9,316 nt of DNA, from NCBI GenBank assembly GCA_016763815.1, contig JAESTB010000135.1, forward strand, positions 1-9,316. Direction: 5' to 3'. The notes under the pieces were generated by a model that did no database searches, was not told the DNA's origin, and saw only the letters and a list, made by a program, of their open reading frames with translations. The DNA is from Arenicella sp. (lineage in GTDB: Bacteria; Pseudomonadota; Gammaproteobacteria; Arenicellales; Arenicellaceae). Below are positions 6,993-9,316 of this stretch, one piece after another; position 1 is the first letter of the stretch; each line of letters opens with the position of its first letter. Both the position numbers and the translations under genes were made by a program.

Positions 6993-8057
6993 TTATATAA
7001 GTCCTCGTTGCTTGAAGAGTTGTGCGGCGGCCTCTCTGCCTGGTAAATCGGGCATCGCCTCAACGCTTTCCAAACCGCCTAGATTAGTGTTACTCAAAGT
7101 GATCATCTGAGTGTTGGCATAATTTGCCTTCACCGAGCCAAATTCGCTGTTAACCAACTTGGTGAGAGTAAGGTTTGACCGGTCCATGTTCGCATTGCTA
7201 AAATCACATTCAGTCAACGATGCCCCTGCAAAGCTCGCGCCACTGAGTTGGCAGCCATTAAACGAGTTAGACTCGAGTGCTGCATTGGCAAAATTACTGA
7301 ATGCCATAGATGCTCCAGAAAAATCGCAGCTAACGATATTTGCGTTGCTAAAAATGCTTTGATCGAGATTCGACTGCCGAAAATCGCAAGCAAATAGCTG
7401 TGAGTCTATAAAGATGCACTGATTCATAGATGCGCTGACAAAGTTGATGTTACGCAAAGAACTTTCAGCAAAATTACACCTAAGTATTTCCGCCGATTGC
7501 ATATCCCAACCGTTGATAACGCTACCAACAAATAATACTTGTTCGAGTTTCTTGATCTGTATCAAAGATGACGAGAAATCAGATTTAGCCCAAACTACAT
7601 TACGAAAAGTGCCACCACTAAAGTGAGCGCCTTCGATATTGTTTTGCATCAACACGGTAGTATCGAAATTGTTTTCCGAAAACACTACGCCAATAAGATC
7701 ACAGTCAACGAACACACTTTTCTCGACCAAGACATTATTGAAACAGCTGCTATTAAGCCTGCACTGAGCAAAGGTTACACATTCCAATTCCCCCGGGTTC
7801 CACTGCATCTTACGCATGTCACACTTAGTAAAGCTTACTTTCGAAAACTCGGGTTTAGCAATAACACATCCATCAAATTTGGAATCAACAAACATACAGC
7901 CATTCATATTACGGCCTGAAAGCTTTGCCCCTGAGAAGTCAGCGTTATGGAATATACCGCCACTCAAATCAACATTAACTAAATCCAGCGCAGCGAAATC
8001 GGCATTAACAATCGGCCTATTCGCAGCAATCTGATCGAGCACTTCACGCATATTCAT
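6993..8057 (-). CDS. Pentapeptide-repeat protein 2 of the T6SS module
   Basis: The 354-residue product is almost entirely a pentapeptide-repeat solenoid. Large hydrophobic residues (F, L, M, I, W) occupy every fifth position without a slip from Phe21 to Phe306, about 58 repeats or 14 coils of a right-handed four-sided beta-helix. Short non-repeat ends flank it: 1-18 (MNMREVLDQIAANRPIVN) and about 330-354 (ending GREAAAQLFKQRGLI), which may be a capping helix. There are 13 cysteines, most at the inward i-2 position. No signal peptide is present, so the protein should be cytoplasmic unless secreted by the T6SS. Such proteins are common beside DUF3540/DUF4150 genes; an adaptor, scaffold or cargo role is plausible but not shown. 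DNA-mimic activity, as in MfpA and Qnr, is an alternative with no specific support. Its ATG overlaps the previous stop as ATGA and GGTGAG lies five bases upstream. Confidence 0.9.
   Translation of the reverse strand: MNMREVLDQIAANRPIVNADFAALDLVNVDLSGGIFHNADFSGAKLSGRNMNGCMFVDSKFDGCVIAKPEFSKVSFTKCDMRKMQWNPGELECVTFAQCRLNSSCFNNVLVEKSVFVDCDLIGVVFSENNFDTTVLMQNNIEGAHFSGGTFRNVVWAKSDFSSSLIQIKKLEQVLFVGSVINGWDMQSAEILRCNFAESSLRNINFVSASMNQCIFIDSQLFACDFRQSNLDQSIFSNANIVSCDFSGASMAFSNFANAALESNSFNGCQLSGASFAGASLTECDFSNANMDRSNLTLTKLVNSEFGSVKANYANTQMITLSNTNLGGLESVEAMPDLPGREAAAQLFKQRGLI
7002..7006 (-). promoter_or_regulatory. Ribosome binding site of the DUF3540 gene
   Basis: GAGGA on the minus strand is followed by CTTATATAA and ATG 6992, a nine-base spacing. 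It lies within the last codons of pentapeptide-repeat protein 2 and supports this start, which directly abuts the preceding TAA. Confidence 0.6.
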
Positions 8058-9304
8058 AAGGTCTCACCTATTGGTAGAGATAAATTTTTTGCGTGCCGTA
8101 GATCACAGTTACTAAATGAGCTTTCTTTTAGATTGGCGCTGAAAAATTCGCTATGGCGAAGGTCAGCGTTAATCCAGCATGACTTACGCATCAGCGACTC
8201 CATAAAATTGGACTTGACCGCATGTATCTCGGCTAACCTTGCGCCAGAAAAGATACAACGCAGAAACCCTGCTCCGTTCATATTGACATTCACTAGCTTA
8301 CAATTTCCAAAATCTGATTCCTTAATAGCCGCATTGACAAATGAGCAACCACTCAGGTCAACACACCTAAAGCCAATTGTTGTTCCAGTAATATTGGAAA
8401 AATCACTGTCATCAAATAGCGTCGCGCCTCCGAATTGAACGCGATCTAAGTTACTCCCGCTGAAGTCGCTACCACTGGCGTCTACTTGCAGAAAAATACA
8501 GCGAACCAAGGTTGCCTGAGAAAAACTTGCTTGAACTAATTGGCTTTCGACAAAGATGCTTTGCTTTAGGCTAGCGAGCTGCCATTGGGTCGATAGCATA
8601 GAGGTCTTACAAAACTGTACGTTGAGAAAAGTGCTACTTTCAAGACAACATTGATCTAGGTTGCACTCTACCAACGCGATAGCCTCGAGACTACAATTTG
8701 AAAAATCACACTCTCGAAAGTTAGACCTAATTGCAGTGACCTGCTTGAATTCTGAATTTCTAAAAGACGCTCCCGGTGCATTAACCATCGAAAGGTTTAC
8801 ATCGCTAAAGCTGCAGTTATCGAACACCGCGCCCTCCAAATTAGCAGAGGTCATTATGGCTCCATTCATTGCAACACCCGAAGAATTGCAGTTAGCGAGA
8901 TTCGCTGACTCCAGCATTACGCCGGTGAAATCTGAACCACGGAAATCCAGTCCATGCAAGTCGGCCCCACTAAGATCTAGGCCATTGAGTGCTCCTTGCA
9001 TGTGCTTGATTTTGATCACTCTTTCCCTGAGGTATTGCTTGGCGTCATCAGCATAGTTTTGGGCCTCGGTTGAATCCATGGGCGATGCCTTACGACCCGC
9101 CAATTTCGCGGCTTGAATCTGATGTTGAGACTCAATACTCATGAATTCCGATTCTTGAATTGGTTCAAATCGGGCGCTGAGCTGGCCTTCAAGTTGTGCC
9201 AGACTTTGTGCTGATTTTGTACCTTTCGAGGAGGCATTACTGTGATCAACTTGATCCAACTGAGTCAGCGCTTTACCTCCTTCGGATTTACAATCATCAG
9301 CCAT
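8054..9304 (-). CDS. Pentapeptide-repeat protein 1 of the T6SS module, with N-terminal extension
   Basis: The product has 416 residues in two parts. Residues 1-105 are polar and non-repetitive, with Ser/Gln/Lys-rich stretches and a probable charged helix (QNYADDAKQYLRERVIKIKH, 82-101). From LNGLDLSGADLHGLDF (107-121) to about 406 it is a pentapeptide-repeat beta-helix. Hydrophobic residues recur every five positions up to Leu296, then the phase moves by one residue (LFDDSDF, 296-302) and continues. Sixteen cysteines are present. No signal peptide or membrane segment is visible. The repeat part resembles the tails of DUF2169-pentapeptide fusions in other T6SS loci, so this could be the separated repeat half of such a protein; that is inference. 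ATG 9304 follows GGATTAAAAAAA; the GGA is a weak, window-edge ribosome site. A TAA at 9312-9310 may be the stop of an upstream gene. The 3' end overlaps protein 2 by four bases. Confidence 0.88.
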   Translation of the reverse strand: MADDCKSEGGKALTQLDQVDHSNASSKGTKSAQSLAQLEGQLSARFEPIQESEFMSIESQHQIQAAKLAGRKASPMDSTEAQNYADDAKQYLRERVIKIKHMQGALNGLDLSGADLHGLDFRGSDFTGVMLESANLANCNSSGVAMNGAIMTSANLEGAVFDNCSFSDVNLSMVNAPGASFRNSEFKQVTAIRSNFRECDFSNCSLEAIALVECNLDQCCLESSTFLNVQFCKTSMLSTQWQLASLKQSIFVESQLVQASFSQATLVRCIFLQVDASGSDFSGSNLDRVQFGGATLFDDSDFSNITGTTIGFRCVDLSGCSFVNAAIKESDFGNCKLVNVNMNGAGFLRCIFSGARLAEIHAVKSNFMESLMRKSCWINADLRHSEFFSANLKESSFSNCDLRHAKNLSLPIGETL

Positions 9305-9316
9305 TTTTTTTAATCC

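Noticed and set aside
7159..9056. Several open frames of 60-131 codons on the plus strand opposite the pentapeptide genes
   Set aside because: The repeat codon pattern on the minus strand depletes stops on the complement. The translations show only antisense periodicity, and the minus-strand products are clearly real.
6993..9304. Repetitive look suggesting a CRISPR array or tandem DNA repeats
   Set aside because: The periodicity is at protein level (15-base units with degenerate bases); there is no conserved DNA repeat with unique spacers.

Overview
The window is part of a type VI secretion system (T6SS) locus. Everything recognisable is coded on the minus strand, so transcription runs from high to low coordinates. 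The T6SSi-type proteins (TssJ lipoprotein, TssK, DotU-like TssL, IcmF-like TssM), the moderate base composition and the codon use suggest a gammaproteobacterium, perhaps marine or environmental. That assignment is inference; no rRNA or marker gene is present.

Layout in transcription order: pentapeptide-repeat protein 1 (9304-8054), pentapeptide-repeat protein 2 (8057-6993), a DUF3540 protein (6992-6438), a DUF4150 PAAR-like protein (6435-6037), TssJ (6040-5522), TssK (5493-4138), TssL (4117-3366, reading frame interrupted) and the first 1123 codons of TssM (3369-1, running off the window). Three junctions are 4-base ATGA overlaps and the others are separated by 0 to 28 bases. There is no room for an internal promoter or terminator of the usual kind, so this looks like one polycistronic unit with translational coupling. 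No gene-free stretch exceeds 30 bases and nothing is supported on the plus strand.

Functionally the window joins two modules. The upstream one (two pentapeptide-repeat proteins, DUF3540, DUF4150) looks like a spike-tip and cargo or adaptor set. The downstream one supplies the trans-envelope complex (TssJ, TssL, TssM) and the baseplate-to-membrane connector (TssK). A DUF2169-type gene often accompanies the first module and may lie just beyond position 9316, but it is not visible here.

The two strongest oddities are both inside tssL. A perfect 30-bp palindrome occupies exactly codons 12-21. Further on, the frame breaks at an A7 run that forms an in-phase A_AAA_AAC heptamer; a -1 shift there restores a normal 250-residue TssL with its C-terminal membrane anchor. 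TssM also has a P-loop whose glycines are gone. I see no wholly new system, but the tssL expression arrangement and the pentapeptide/DUF3540/PAAR-like module deserve follow-up.
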